64,000 nucleotides of DNA from Streptomyces lienomycini (GTDB lineage: Bacteria; Actinomycetota; Actinomycetes; Streptomycetales; Streptomycetaceae). Below, one piece after another: positions 35,346 to 43,803 of this stretch (its first letter is position 1; every line of letters begins with the position of its first letter). The notes beneath the pieces are model-generated. The model ran no database searches. It had not been told where the DNA came from and saw only the letters and a program-made list of their open reading frames with translations. The DNA lies in the NCBI RefSeq assembly GCF_027947595.1, contig NZ_CP116257.1, positions 930,001-994,000 on the forward strand, read 5' to 3'. The position numbers and the translations under genes were made by a program.

Positions 35346-35957
35346 TCAGCCGCCCGCGACCTCGGCGGACGGCGGTTCGTTGCTCCCGGGCCGGGCCCGG
35401 ACCTCGTCCGTACAGGTGTAGCGGCGGGCCGACCGGTCCGCGGGACCGGCCAGGACGACGGAGCCGTCCCCCTCGGCCGCGGCGGAGTCCGAGAAGGTGC
35501 ACACGACCTGCGCGAGGGCGTACGAGGTGAGGTCGTCGGGAGCGGTGCTCAGCCGCAGCGTGTCCTCCGGCTCGCCGGAGCGCGGTCCGGTCACGGTGAT
35601 CCCGCGGCGCACGTCCGACGTGTACCCGGCCTCCTTCTCCGCGGCCGACGGCTGCTCCGCCAGCTCGTTCAGCAGCCCCTGGGCCACCAGGACCCGCCGC
35701 CCGGAGTCCGTGGCGCCGCCCGGCACCCGCACCGTGCGGTCCACGGCCACCAGCGACGAGCCGCACAGCAGGAACACCCGCGCCGGCAGACCGGGCGCGG
35801 CCCCCGCCGACGCGTCCGGCTCGGTGAGCGAGCAGCGCACCCGCGAGGGCGCGGGACCGTAGTCCGTCGGAACCTCCGTGGCGCGGATGCCGCACCCGGT
35901 CAGCAGCGCGGCCAGTACTACGAGCCCGGAGAGGGCCGGCAGACGGCGTACGGTCAT
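35346..35957 (-). CDS. Lipoprotein encoded with afsQ1-afsQ2
   Basis: 203 residues. The signal peptide ends in the lipobox LTGC (Cys about residue 22). The mature part has GMN-type architecture (VRCSLTEP, FLLCGSSLVAVDR, RVLVAQGLLNELAEQPSAAEKEAGYTSDV), and the tail has a Cys-containing region (VVCTFSDSAAAEG, RYTCTDEV). Its ATG overlaps the afsQ2 stop by one base, so it is the third gene of the two-component operon. It may modulate signal sensing by AfsQ2 outside the membrane (inference from position). Confidence 0.82.
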   Translation of the reverse strand: MTVRRLPALSGLVVLAALLTGCGIRATEVPTDYGPAPSRVRCSLTEPDASAGAAPGLPARVFLLCGSSLVAVDRTVRVPGGATDSGRRVLVAQGLLNELAEQPSAAEKEAGYTSDVRRGITVTGPRSGEPEDTLRLSTAPDDLTSYALAQVVCTFSDSAAAEGDGSVVLAGPADRSARRYTCTDEVRARPGSNEPPSAEVAGG

Positions 35958-37588
35958 CAGACCTGTCCCTTCGCGTCCTTGCCCCTGACCGTGTCCTTGC
36001 TGCCGTCCCCCGGGGCGTCTCCGGGGGACCCGGCGCCCGCGCCGTCCCCCTCGGCGGGCGGGGACGGGTCCTGGGGCAGCCACAGCGTGAAGACCGCACC
36101 GCCCCCCGGGGAGTTCTCGGCGGATATCCGACCGCCGTGGATGTGCGCGTTCTCCAGGGCGATGGACAGGCCGAGCCCGCTGCCCTCGGAGCGCGGCCGG
36201 GAGGCGCTCGCCTTGTAGAAGCGGTCGAAGACGTGCGGCAGGACGTCCTCGGGGATGCCCGGACCGTTGTCCCGCACCCGGATGACGATCTCGTCGTCCG
36301 CCCGCGACACCGACACCCGCACCGGCGACCCGCCGTGCTTGAGCGCGTTGCCGATCAGGTTGGCGAGGATGACGTCCAGGCGGCGCGGGTCCAGGCGGGC
36401 GTGGATGCCGCGCTCGGCGTCCAGCTCGACGGCGTCCAGCCAGGCCCGGGCGTCGATGCAGGCGGTGATCTGGTCGACGACGTCGACGTCGTCCAGGACG
36501 AGGCGGGCGGTGCCCGCGTCGAAGCGGGTGACCTCCATCAGGTTCTCCACCAGGTCGTTCAGCCGCCGGGTCTCGCTCACCACCAGCCGCACGGCGGGCT
36601 CGACCATCGGATCGAAACTCCCGCCCTCGCCCTCGCTCGCGAACTCCAGCTCCTCCTCCAGCACCTCCGTCACCGCGGTGAGCGCCGTCAGCGGGGTACG
36701 CAGCTCGTGGCTCATGTCCGCGACGAAGCGCCGCGACGCCTGCTCACGGCCGGCCATGTCGGCCACCCGCTTCTCCAGCGCCTCGGCGGCGCTGTTGAAC
36801 GTCCGGGACAGATCGGCGAGTTCGTCGGTGCCCGAGACGCGCAGCCGGGTGTCCAGCTTCCCCTCGCCCAGCCGTCGCGCCGCGACCCCGAGCCGGTGTA
36901 CGGGCTTCAGCACGGTCGTCGCCAGGGCCTGCGCGAGCAGCGCCGAGCCGAGCAGGGCGACCGCGGTGGCGATCCCCAGCGACCAGGCGAGCGAGTTCAG
37001 GTCCTTGGCCTCCGGTTCCAGCGACTTGAGCATGTAGCCGGTCGGCCCGCCGCCGATCACCTTCGTGCCCGCCACCAGGTACGGAGTGCCGTCGTCGGTG
37101 ATCCGCTGCCAGTACAGGTGGTACGGCTGCTTGTTGGCCGAGGTGACCTTCTGCTCCTTGTTCACCGCCCCACGCAGCGACTCGGGCACGTCGGACAGCG
37201 CGAAGCCGCCCAGGCCGCCGGAACTGCCGTACACGGCGCCGCCGCCGGCCTTCTCGGCGACCAGCAGCACCGAGAAGCGCTGGCTGCTGTTGGCCATCTG
37301 CCCCGCCGTGTGCTGCAACTCGTCCTGCGTGGGGTGCTCGGGCAGCGCGCCCGCCCGGTTCTGCATCTCCTGCTCGAAGCCGCGCAGCACGGCGTCCTGG
37401 GTACGGGTGAGCACCGCCTCCCGGTTCAGCCAGTAGGCGATGCCGGACGCGGACACGGCGGCGGTGAGCGCGACCAGACCGAAGACGAGGACGAGCCTGA
37501 GACGCAGACTGGTGAAGCGCAGCCAGGACCAGACTCCCTTGCGAGCCGCGGCCCAGCCGCGCAACCCCCCCTGGTGTTCCTTGGTCAC
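35957..37588 (-). CDS. afsQ2: Sensor histidine kinase AfsQ2
   Basis: 543 residues. One helix at about 32-54 and a second at about 200-222 flank an extracytoplasmic sensor. They are followed by HAMP (LKPVHRLGVAARRLGEGKLDTRLRV), a HisKA box (FVADMSHELRTPLTALTAV, phospho-acceptor His) and an ATPase (NLIGNALKHGG, DNGPGIPEDVLPHVFDRFYK, GSGLGLSIA). It phosphorylates AfsQ1. In S. coelicolor the pair responds to nitrogen/glutamate conditions and affects antibiotic production (established literature). The GTG start overlaps the afsQ1 stop as GTGA. The acidic Gly-rich C-tail of about 45 residues is unusual. Confidence 0.93.
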   Translation of the reverse strand: MTKEHQGGLRGWAAARKGVWSWLRFTSLRLRLVLVFGLVALTAAVSASGIAYWLNREAVLTRTQDAVLRGFEQEMQNRAGALPEHPTQDELQHTAGQMANSSQRFSVLLVAEKAGGGAVYGSSGGLGGFALSDVPESLRGAVNKEQKVTSANKQPYHLYWQRITDDGTPYLVAGTKVIGGGPTGYMLKSLEPEAKDLNSLAWSLGIATAVALLGSALLAQALATTVLKPVHRLGVAARRLGEGKLDTRLRVSGTDELADLSRTFNSAAEALEKRVADMAGREQASRRFVADMSHELRTPLTALTAVTEVLEEELEFASEGEGGSFDPMVEPAVRLVVSETRRLNDLVENLMEVTRFDAGTARLVLDDVDVVDQITACIDARAWLDAVELDAERGIHARLDPRRLDVILANLIGNALKHGGSPVRVSVSRADDEIVIRVRDNGPGIPEDVLPHVFDRFYKASASRPRSEGSGLGLSIALENAHIHGGRISAENSPGGGAVFTLWLPQDPSPPAEGDGAGAGSPGDAPGDGSKDTVRGKDAKGQV

Positions 37589-38262
37589 TGAGGCGGATCC
37601 AGCCGGTAGCCGACACCGCGCACGGTACGGATCAGGGTCGGGGACGACGGCACGTCCTCGACCTTGGCGCGCAGCCGCTGGACGCAGGCGTCCACCAGCC
37701 GGGAGTCACCGAGGTAGTCGTGCTCCCACACCAGCCGCAGCAACTGCTGCCGGGACAGCGCCTGTCCCGGCCGGCGGCTCAGTTCGAGGAGCAGCCGCAG
37801 CTCGGTCGGCGTGAGCTGGAGGTCCTCGCCGTTCTTCGTCACCGTCATCGCGGAACGGTCGATGACCAGGCTGCCGAAGCTCGCCGAGTCGGTCGACTCC
37901 CGTTCCCCGCGCCGCAGCACGGCCCGGATCCGGGCGTCGAGCACCCGGCCCTGGACGGGTTTGACGACGTAGTCGTCGGCGCCCGACTCCAGACCGACGA
38001 CCACGTCGATGTCGTCGTTGCGCGCGGTCAGCAGGATGATCGGCAACTGGTCGGTGCGCCGGACGCGACGGCACACCTCGAAACCGTCGATGCCGGGCAG
38101 CATCACGTCCAGCACGATCAGGTCCGGCCGCTGCTCGCGCAACAGCTTCAGACCGTCCTCACCGCTGGCAGCAGTGGCCACCCGGTGGCCCTGGCGGGTC
38201 AGGGAGAGCTCCAGGGCCGTACGGATGGCGTCGTCGTCCTCGATCAGCAACAGGGAAGGCAC
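37585..38262 (-). CDS. afsQ1: Response regulator AfsQ1
   Basis: 225 residues, OmpR family. The receiver has the acidic pocket EDDD, phospho-acceptor DVMLPGIDG, T in LLTARND and K in VVKPV. The DNA-binding winged helix ends LVDACVQRLRAKVEDVPSSPTLIRTVRGVGYRL. The sequence matches AfsQ1 as I remember it. GTG 38262 is used; CAGAAT lies 6 bases upstream (possible leaderless mRNA), with ATG 38280 as an alternative. It is divergent from sigQ, with a two-half-site AfsQ1 box between them. Confidence 0.94.
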   Translation of the reverse strand: MPSLLLIEDDDAIRTALELSLTRQGHRVATAASGEDGLKLLREQRPDLIVLDVMLPGIDGFEVCRRVRRTDQLPIILLTARNDDIDVVVGLESGADDYVVKPVQGRVLDARIRAVLRRGERESTDSASFGSLVIDRSAMTVTKNGEDLQLTPTELRLLLELSRRPGQALSRQQLLRLVWEHDYLGDSRLVDACVQRLRAKVEDVPSSPTLIRTVRGVGYRLDPPQ

Positions 38263-38374
38263 CCGCTCATTCTGGCCCATGAGGGGGTGGGTGTTCGACC
38301 TGTGGGTGCGGATGGGGCCCCGCCACGCCGCCGGACCCTGTGAAGGAACGGTGCTGCGGCCGTGACGGACCCCT

Positions 38375-38390
38375 GTGACAGCTCTGTGAC
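38375..38390. promoter_or_regulatory. AfsQ1-binding box GTGAC-N6-GTGAC
   Basis: Two direct GTGAC half-sites (38375-38379 and 38386-38390) with exactly 6 bases between them fit the reported AfsQ1 consensus GTnAC-n6-GTnAC. A third half-site lies at 38362-38366. The box lies 83 bp before sigQ and 113 bp before afsQ1, so it can serve both promoters. Confidence 0.85.
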
Positions 38391-38472
38391 AGTCGGCGGA
38401 CACGGCCATGAAGTCGCCGGGGCAAGCTTTTCGTCACAGGCAACACCGGAAGTCCACGACGGGGGGCGCGAG

Positions 38473-39213
38473 ATGAACACGCTGAAGGGCACCAACACCA
38501 GCGCAGTGGTCACGCGTCTGCACGACGTGCACGCACACCGGGGTTCCGAGAAGTCCGGTGCCGTGAGCGGGCGGGGGTGCGCTCGCGGCACCGGGCGTCA
38601 GCACACCGCGTACATGACGGTGGTCGACGCGAACACGGGGGACACGGGGGCAACGAGGAACGAGGGGGACCGGGGGGAGCGGCGGTCCCTGTCGGAGGCG
38701 GAGTTCACCGCCTATGTCCAGGAGCGCCGCTCCTCCCTGTACGCCACCGCCTACCACCTCACCGGCGACCGCTTCGAGGCCGAGGACCTGCTGCAGAGCG
38801 CACTGTTCTCGACGTACCGGGCGTGGGACCGGATCAGTGACAAGGCGGCGGTCGGGGGCTACCTGCGCCGCACCATGACCAACCTGCACATCAGCGCCTG
38901 GCGGCGCCGCAAGCTCAACGAGTACCCGACCGAGGAACTGCCGGAGAGGCCCGGCGACATGGACGCGATGCGCGGCACCGAGCTGCGCACCGTCCTGTGG
39001 CAGGCGCTGGCCCGGCTGTCCGAACTCCAGCGCACCATGCTGGTCCTGCGCTACTACGAGGGCCGCACGGACCCGGAGATCGCGGACATCCTCGACATCA
39101 GTGTCGGCACGGTGAAGTCCAGCATCTGGCGCTCGCTGCGCCGGCTGCGCGAGGACGAGGTCCTCAGCTTCGGCCGTGACCAGGAGGACGCCTTCGGCGA
39201 ACTGGTCGCCTGA
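38473..39213 (+). CDS. sigQ: ECF-like sigma factor SigQ
   Basis: 246 residues. A poorly conserved, low-complexity N-terminal 75 residues is followed by sigma region 2 (EFTAYVQERRSSLYATAYHLTGDRFEAEDLLQSALFSTYRAWDRI) and region 4 (ALARLSELQRTMLVLRYYEGRTDPEIADILDISVGTVKSSIWRSLRRLRED). It belongs to the SigE-like SACE family. Divergence from afsQ1 identifies it as SigQ, an AfsQ1 target that antagonises AfsQ1-driven antibiotic production in S. coelicolor (literature). The start could be ATG 38473 or a downstream ATG at 38614, since the N-terminal stretch carries CACGGGGG repeats. Confidence 0.88.
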   Translation: MNTLKGTNTSAVVTRLHDVHAHRGSEKSGAVSGRGCARGTGRQHTAYMTVVDANTGDTGATRNEGDRGERRSLSEAEFTAYVQERRSSLYATAYHLTGDRFEAEDLLQSALFSTYRAWDRISDKAAVGGYLRRTMTNLHISAWRRRKLNEYPTEELPERPGDMDAMRGTELRTVLWQALARLSELQRTMLVLRYYEGRTDPEIADILDISVGTVKSSIWRSLRRLREDEVLSFGRDQEDAFGELVA

Positions 39214-39281
39214 AGGTACGGGCCGAGCAGGCGGGCCCGAGGGGGAGGGGCCCCGAGAAAAAAGTTCGAGCCGGGGTGTAT

Positions 39282-39366
39282 CACGGGGGCGGGCTCGGAC
39301 TCTTACTCACGGGGAAGCACCACGGGGGAACACGGGGGAACGGGGATCACGGGGGATCCACGGGGG
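39282..39366 (+). repeat. Cluster of CACGGGGG octamers downstream of sigQ
   Basis: Octamers start at 39282, 39308 (one G short), 39321, 39331, 39348 and 39359. Two more lie inside sigQ (38634, 38643). Spacing is irregular (26, 13, 10, 17, 11), so this is not a simple tandem repeat. It occupies the non-coding stretch between sigQ and its terminator. Confidence 0.7.
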
Positions 39367-39375
39367 AGTGGAAAG

Positions 39376-39419
39376 GGAAGCGGGACTGGAGGGCCGGGGG
39401 TCCGTCCAGTCCCGCTTCC
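39376..39419 (+). terminator. Hairpin terminator downstream of sigQ
   Basis: 15-bp perfect stem (39376-39390 with 39405-39419) around a G-rich 14-base loop, 160 bp after the sigQ stop and 30 bp from the end of the convergent kinase gene. Confidence 0.88.
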
Positions 39420-39449
39420 GCGTGTGCGGCCGGACACGGCGCCGCGCCC

Positions 39450-40085
39450 TCACGCCGCCGTACGGGCGCCGGCGCACCGGCCCGCCGCCGCGGCGGCCAG
39501 CCGTCCCATCGCCTCGTCCCGGTCGCAGGCGTGGGCGCCCAGGGCCGTCTGCCGGGCGATGACCGACCGCTCCTGCCGCATCAGCCGCCAACCCCTGCGC
39601 AGCAGGAACGGCACGGACTTGCGGCCCTCGCGCAGGTCCCGGGCGAAGCGCCGCCGGAAGGTCGTCAGCGGGCCGCGGCTCAGGCACAGCGCGTCGGCCA
39701 GCACGCCCAGTTCCCGGCAGCGCGTCACCAGTTCCGCGGCGAAGATGCCCTCGGCGAGGAACAGCGGGGTCCGTCCGATGTCCACCGCGTCCTCGCCGGT
39801 GCGGGCGCTCAGCGAGAGGTCGTACACGGGCACGTTCGTGCGGCCCGTGCGGCACAACTCCCCGATGGCGGCGACCGCCGCGTCCGCGTCCCACGACGCG
39901 GGATGGTCCCAGTCGATGTCGGAGCTCTGCGCCACCGTCGGCAGCGTCGGGTCGGTGCCCTCCTTGTAGAAGTCGTCGAGGCGCAGCACCGGAAGGCCGG
40001 AGCGGGCGGCGAGGAGGGACTTGCCGGAGCCGGAAGGGCCGCAGAGCAGCACGACTCGCGTCGGTATGGGCGGATGGGAGCTCAC
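39450..40085 (-). CDS. P-loop kinase, uridine kinase-like
   Basis: 211 residues. The Walker A motif is VVLLCGPSGSGKSLLAARSG near the N-terminus, followed by LRLDDFYKEGTDPTLP (the Asp-Asp-Phe-Tyr substrate block of uridine kinases) and DIDWDHPASWD (the DxDxP loop). PLFLAEGIFAAELV is the Walker B-like strand. It probably phosphorylates a nucleoside or pantothenate-like small molecule. Given the nucleoside genes nearby, uridine/cytidine is plausible, but it lacks the CTACGCGCGTAG operator. The C-terminal 40 residues are Arg/Ala-rich. Confidence 0.8.
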   Translation of the reverse strand: MSSHPPIPTRVVLLCGPSGSGKSLLAARSGLPVLRLDDFYKEGTDPTLPTVAQSSDIDWDHPASWDADAAVAAIGELCRTGRTNVPVYDLSLSARTGEDAVDIGRTPLFLAEGIFAAELVTRCRELGVLADALCLSRGPLTTFRRRFARDLREGRKSVPFLLRRGWRLMRQERSVIARQTALGAHACDRDEAMGRLAAAAAGRCAGARTAA

Positions 40086-40243
40086 GGGACACCAGTCTGA
40101 GGCATCGAACGCCTGTCGTAGACCCCGTGGGTGGACTTTGCAGCGCGCGTCACATCTCGAAGGCGCCGTGCGGTGACCTGATCACGGTCCGCACTGTTGT
40201 CAGGGCAGTCCACAGCACTCCACACCAAGAGGTGGCAGCACCG

Positions 40244-40648
40244 ATGGCCCGACACGCGTCCCCCCGCACCCCGCACGCACAGCGCGCCCTGGTCGCCCTC
40301 GCGACCGCCGGGGCCGCCCTGGCGGCAGGAGCGGCCACGGCTTCCGCGGACGGCGGCGAAACGATCGCCGGCCTGGCCCACACCCGCCCCACCTCGCTGG
40401 GCAACATCGACCCGCAGGCGGGCGTCCAGGCGGTGACCGGCATGGTCGGCTACGTCACCGGCCCGGTCGCCGACCTCAAGCCCAACCCGCTGGCCGGCAC
40501 CGGCGTCGACCCGCTGGACAACGGCGTCGGCACGAAGATCGCCGACTTCCAGCCCCTGACGTCGACGGCACTGACGGGGCCGGTCGCCCAGGCGCAGTCG
40601 CTGGGCGCCGTGCCGGTGGTGGGGCAGGTGACGGAGCTGCTGCGCTGA
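40244..40648 (+). CDS. Small secreted protein
   Basis: 134 residues. The signal peptide (RALVALATAGAALAAGAATASAD) is followed by a mature part with AGVQAVTGMVGYVTGPVADLKPNPLAGTGVDPLDNGVGTKIADFQPLTS and a Val/Leu-rich end. The plan is like the 122-residue secreted protein at 33882. No enzymatic motif is visible. GAGGTGG at 40229-40235 serves as Shine-Dalgarno sequence. Confidence 0.75.
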   Translation: MARHASPRTPHAQRALVALATAGAALAAGAATASADGGETIAGLAHTRPTSLGNIDPQAGVQAVTGMVGYVTGPVADLKPNPLAGTGVDPLDNGVGTKIADFQPLTSTALTGPVAQAQSLGAVPVVGQVTELLR

Positions 40649-40665
40649 GGCAGTCCGCGAACGCC

Positions 40666-40699
40666 GGGCCGCGATCCTCCGAGAGGGAGGTCGCGGCCC
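40666..40699 (+). terminator. Hairpin terminator
   Basis: A 9-bp GC stem (40666-40674 with 40691-40699) is extended by a CCTCC/GGAGG inner stem. It lies 18 bp after the small secreted protein stop. Confidence 0.85.
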
Positions 40700-40820
40700 C
40701 CTGGCGACGAGGGTGGTCCAGGCTGTCCGGCGGAGGTGGGCGACGACGCTACAAGGCGGCCCGGGGGCCGTCTAATCTGTGGTGATCCACGTTTCGCGCA
40801 AGACGTGCCAGGGGGGCCGT

Positions 40821-42848
40821 GTGCACAACGACGACGGAATCAACGGGACCGGTGGCAGCGCCGACGGGCATCCCGAGGATCGTTCTCTCGCCCCCCGCAT
40901 GGTGATCGAGGGCCGTTACGAGCTGCTGGAGCCGATCGGCAGCGGCGGGATGGGCGAGGTCTGGAAGGCCCACGACCGGCGGCTGCGACGCTTCGTCGCG
41001 GTGAAGGGGCTCCTCGACCGCAGGGCCACGACCCCGGACACGCAGAAGGACGCGATGCAGCGGGCCCGTCGGGAGGCGGAGGCGCTCGCCAAGATCGAGC
41101 ACCAGAACGTGGTGACCGTCCACGACCAGATCGAGACCGCCGACCAGGTCTGGATCGTGATGAAGCTGCTGGAGGGGCGGTCGCTGGCCGACCTGTTGCG
41201 CGGCGACGGGGTCCTCGGCGTGCCCAGGGCCGCGGACATCGCCCTCCAGATGGCCCAGGGCCTGCGGGCGGTCCACGAGGCGTCGGTCCTGCACCGCGAC
41301 GTCAAACCGGGCAACGTACTGGTGCGGGACGGCGGCCAGGTGGTGCTGGTGGACTTCGGCATCGCCACCTTCGAGGGCGCGGACCGGGTCACCCGGTACG
41401 GCGGCATCATCGGCACCCCTCCCTACCTGGCGCCCGAACTCTTCGCCCCCGCCTCCCCCGGCCCCACGTCCGCCTCCGACCTGTGGGCGCTGGGCGTCAC
41501 CCTGTACGAGATGGTCGAGGGACGCCTGCCCTTCGGCGGCCACGAGGTCTGGGAGGTGCAGGCGAACATCCAGCAGTCGCCCGACCCCGTGCTCCGGTAC
41601 GCCGGACCCCTCGGCCCCGTCATCCAGGGGCTGCTGGCCACGGACCCGGGCAGCCGGCTGGACGCGGCCTCGACGGAGGCGATGCTCAGGGAAGTCCTCG
41701 CGGACCCGGGCACGCCGGCCCCCGCGCGGGCCACCACCCCCGCACAGCCGGCCCCGGCCCGCCCCACGCCGCCCGTGCCCCGACCCGCGCCGACGGCGGC
41801 CGCACCGGCACCCGCCGCGTCCTCCCCCGAAGGCCGCCCCGACGAAGGCGCTCCTTTCGCAGGTGCTCCCCCCGAGTCGTCGCCGACAGCGTCGCGCGGG
41901 GGCCGCGGCCGGTTCCGGGGCTGGAAGGTGGCGGCGACCGCGGCGTGCGTCGCTCTGCTCGCCGGGGGCGGCTGGCTCCTCTCGCAGAGCGGCTCCGGGG
42001 GCAAGCAGGACGACGCCTCCGGTGCCCAGGGGCAGGGACCCGCCGCGGGCGACGCCGAGAAGGCGTGGGAGCAGTGGAAGGACGCGAAGAAGCGGCTGAC
42101 CATCGGTGCCAAGGAGGATCAGCCGGGGCTGAGCTTCTACGACGAGGACACCGGCGTGTGGAGCGGATTCGACGTCGACATCGCCTACTCCCTCGCCGAC
42201 GAACTGGGCTACGACAGGGAACAGGTCGACTTCTACGGGGTGACCACGGCCAACCGGGCGAGCAAGCTGAAGAACGGGGAAGTGGACCTGGTCATCGCCT
42301 CGTACAGCATGACCCCCGCCCGCGAGAAGCGGGACGGCATCAGCTTCGTCGGCCCCTACTACAAGGCGGGCAGCAGCCTCCTCGTGCGCAAGAACTCCGC
42401 GAAGTACGACCTCGACGAAGCCGTCGACGTGGAGAAGAACCAGGTCGAGGTGTGCACGGCACGGGACTCCACGTACGCGGACCGGTTGCGGAAGGAGGGG
42501 TACACCACCGGGAAGTGGCAGCCCGACACCTACAAGGAGTGCGTGGAAAGGCTGCTGGACAAGCGGTCGAGCGTGTACGCGGTCGCCTCGGACGACGTCC
42601 TTCTCGCCGGGTACGCCCAGGACGACCCGGCGCATCTGAAACTGCTGCCCAGCGGCGCGGGCACGGAACCCTACGGGGTGGCGATGCGGAAGGGCGACCC
42701 TCTCCTGAAGAGCAAGGTGTGCTCGGGGCTCCGGGAAATCCTGGCCGGGAAGGAGTGGTCGGACATGTATATGAAGGATCTGGCCCCACTGACGGGACGG
42801 AAGACCGCGCCGAGGAAGCCGGAACTGATGCCGTGCTCGGGTGAGTGA
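40821..42848 (+). CDS. Membrane Ser/Thr protein kinase with extracellular solute-binding domain
   Basis: 675 residues. Residues about 30-290 are a complete Hanks kinase: GSGGMGEVWKA (P-loop), VAVKGLL (Lys), HRDVKPGNVLV (catalytic Asp), VDFGIAT (DFG) and GTPPYLAPE. A Pro/Ala-rich juxtamembrane linker and one helix (WKVAATAACVALLAGGGWLL, about 385-404) follow. The outside part, about 440-660, is a family 3 solute-binding domain of glutamine/amino-acid-binder type (LTIGAKEDQPGLSFYDEDTGVWSGFDVDIAYSLADELGY, VDLVIASYSMTPAREKRDGISFVGPYYKAG, VEVCTARDSTYADRL). A ligand outside could thus set kinase activity inside. GTG 40821 with GGGGGG upstream is preferred; TAATCT at 40773 is the probable -10. Confidence 0.92.
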   Translation: MHNDDGINGTGGSADGHPEDRSLAPRMVIEGRYELLEPIGSGGMGEVWKAHDRRLRRFVAVKGLLDRRATTPDTQKDAMQRARREAEALAKIEHQNVVTVHDQIETADQVWIVMKLLEGRSLADLLRGDGVLGVPRAADIALQMAQGLRAVHEASVLHRDVKPGNVLVRDGGQVVLVDFGIATFEGADRVTRYGGIIGTPPYLAPELFAPASPGPTSASDLWALGVTLYEMVEGRLPFGGHEVWEVQANIQQSPDPVLRYAGPLGPVIQGLLATDPGSRLDAASTEAMLREVLADPGTPAPARATTPAQPAPARPTPPVPRPAPTAAAPAPAASSPEGRPDEGAPFAGAPPESSPTASRGGRGRFRGWKVAATAACVALLAGGGWLLSQSGSGGKQDDASGAQGQGPAAGDAEKAWEQWKDAKKRLTIGAKEDQPGLSFYDEDTGVWSGFDVDIAYSLADELGYDREQVDFYGVTTANRASKLKNGEVDLVIASYSMTPAREKRDGISFVGPYYKAGSSLLVRKNSAKYDLDEAVDVEKNQVEVCTARDSTYADRLRKEGYTTGKWQPDTYKECVERLLDKRSSVYAVASDDVLLAGYAQDDPAHLKLLPSGAGTEPYGVAMRKGDPLLKSKVCSGLREILAGKEWSDMYMKDLAPLTGRKTAPRKPELMPCSGE

Positions 42849-42859
42849 GCGACCTCGGC

Positions 42860-42897
42860 GGGCCGCGGCTCCCCCGGACGGGGAGGAACCGCGGCCC
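42860..42897. terminator. Hairpin terminator between convergent kinase and aldehyde dehydrogenase genes
   Basis: GGGCCGCGG/CCGCGGCCC 9-bp outer stem with an inner CTCCCC/GGGGAG stem, 12 bp after the kinase stop. Confidence 0.88.
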
Positions 42898-42909
42898 TGT
42901 CGGTGCCGG

Positions 42910-43803
42910 TCAGTACGACGAACCCGACGCGCCCAGCGCGCCCGTCGGGTGCCAGACCGTCTTCGTCTCCAGGAACGCCGTCATGCGGTCCGTGCCCGGG
43001 GTCGGCGACCAGTCGGTGTTGTCCACAGGCTGTGGACGCAGGACGCGCTTGAGGTTGTCGGCGGCTGCGATCTCCAGCTCCTTGGCCAGAGTCTCGTCGG
43101 CGCCCGCGAGGTCGATCGCGTTGACGTCCTGGTGGGCGGCGAGCGGGGCGGCGATCTCCGCCGTACGGCCAGAGAGGATGTTGACCACACCGCCGGGGAG
43201 GTCGGAGGTGGCCAGCACCTCGCCCAGGGACAGGGCCGGCAGAGGGGACTTCTCCGACGCCACCACGACCGCCGTGTTGCCCGTCGCGATCACCGGGGCG
43301 ATCACCGAGACCAGGCCCAGGAACGACGACTCCTGCGGCGCCAGGACGGCGACGACGCCCGTCGGCTCCGGGGAGGACAGGTTGAAGAACGGGCCCGCGA
43401 CCGGGTTGCCGCCGCCGACCACCTGGGCGATCTTGTCGGTCCAGCCCGCGTACCAGACCCAGCGGTCGATCGCGGCGTCCACCTGCGCCGCGGCCTTCGC
43501 CTTCGACAGGCCCTCCGCGTCGGCGACCTCCCCGACGTACTGGTCGCGGCGGCCCTCCAGCATCTCCGCGACGCGGTAGAGGATCTGGCCGCGGTTGTAC
43601 GCCGTCGCGCCCGACCAGCCGCCGAACGCCTTGCGTGCGGCGACCACCGCGTCACGGGCGTCCTTGCGGGAGGAGAGGGGGGCGTTCGCCAGCCACTTGC
43701 CCTTTGCGTCGGTCACCTCGTACACCCGGCCGCTCTCGGAACGCGGGAACTTCCCGCCCACGTACAGCTTGTAGGTCTTCAGGACACTGAGTCGCTCAGA
43801 CAT
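42910..43803 (-). CDS. Truncated aldehyde dehydrogenase-like protein
   Basis: 297 residues against roughly 480 for the family. It aligns with the coenzyme-binding half: KTYKLYVGGKFPRSESGRVYEV at the start, WVWYAGWTDKIAQVVGG, PTGVVAVLAPQESSFLGLVSVIAPVIATGNTAVVV and GGVVNILSG. The chain ends where the catalytic domain should supply Glu and the nucleophile Cys, and neither is present. The reading frame is intact and it overlaps the full-length dehydrogenase by 8 bp. It therefore looks like a maintained partner or regulatory subunit rather than a fresh pseudogene (inference). Confidence 0.85.
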   Translation of the reverse strand: MSERLSVLKTYKLYVGGKFPRSESGRVYEVTDAKGKWLANAPLSSRKDARDAVVAARKAFGGWSGATAYNRGQILYRVAEMLEGRRDQYVGEVADAEGLSKAKAAAQVDAAIDRWVWYAGWTDKIAQVVGGGNPVAGPFFNLSSPEPTGVVAVLAPQESSFLGLVSVIAPVIATGNTAVVVASEKSPLPALSLGEVLATSDLPGGVVNILSGRTAEIAAPLAAHQDVNAIDLAGADETLAKELEIAAADNLKRVLRPQPVDNTDWSPTPGTDRMTAFLETKTVWHPTGALGASGSSY

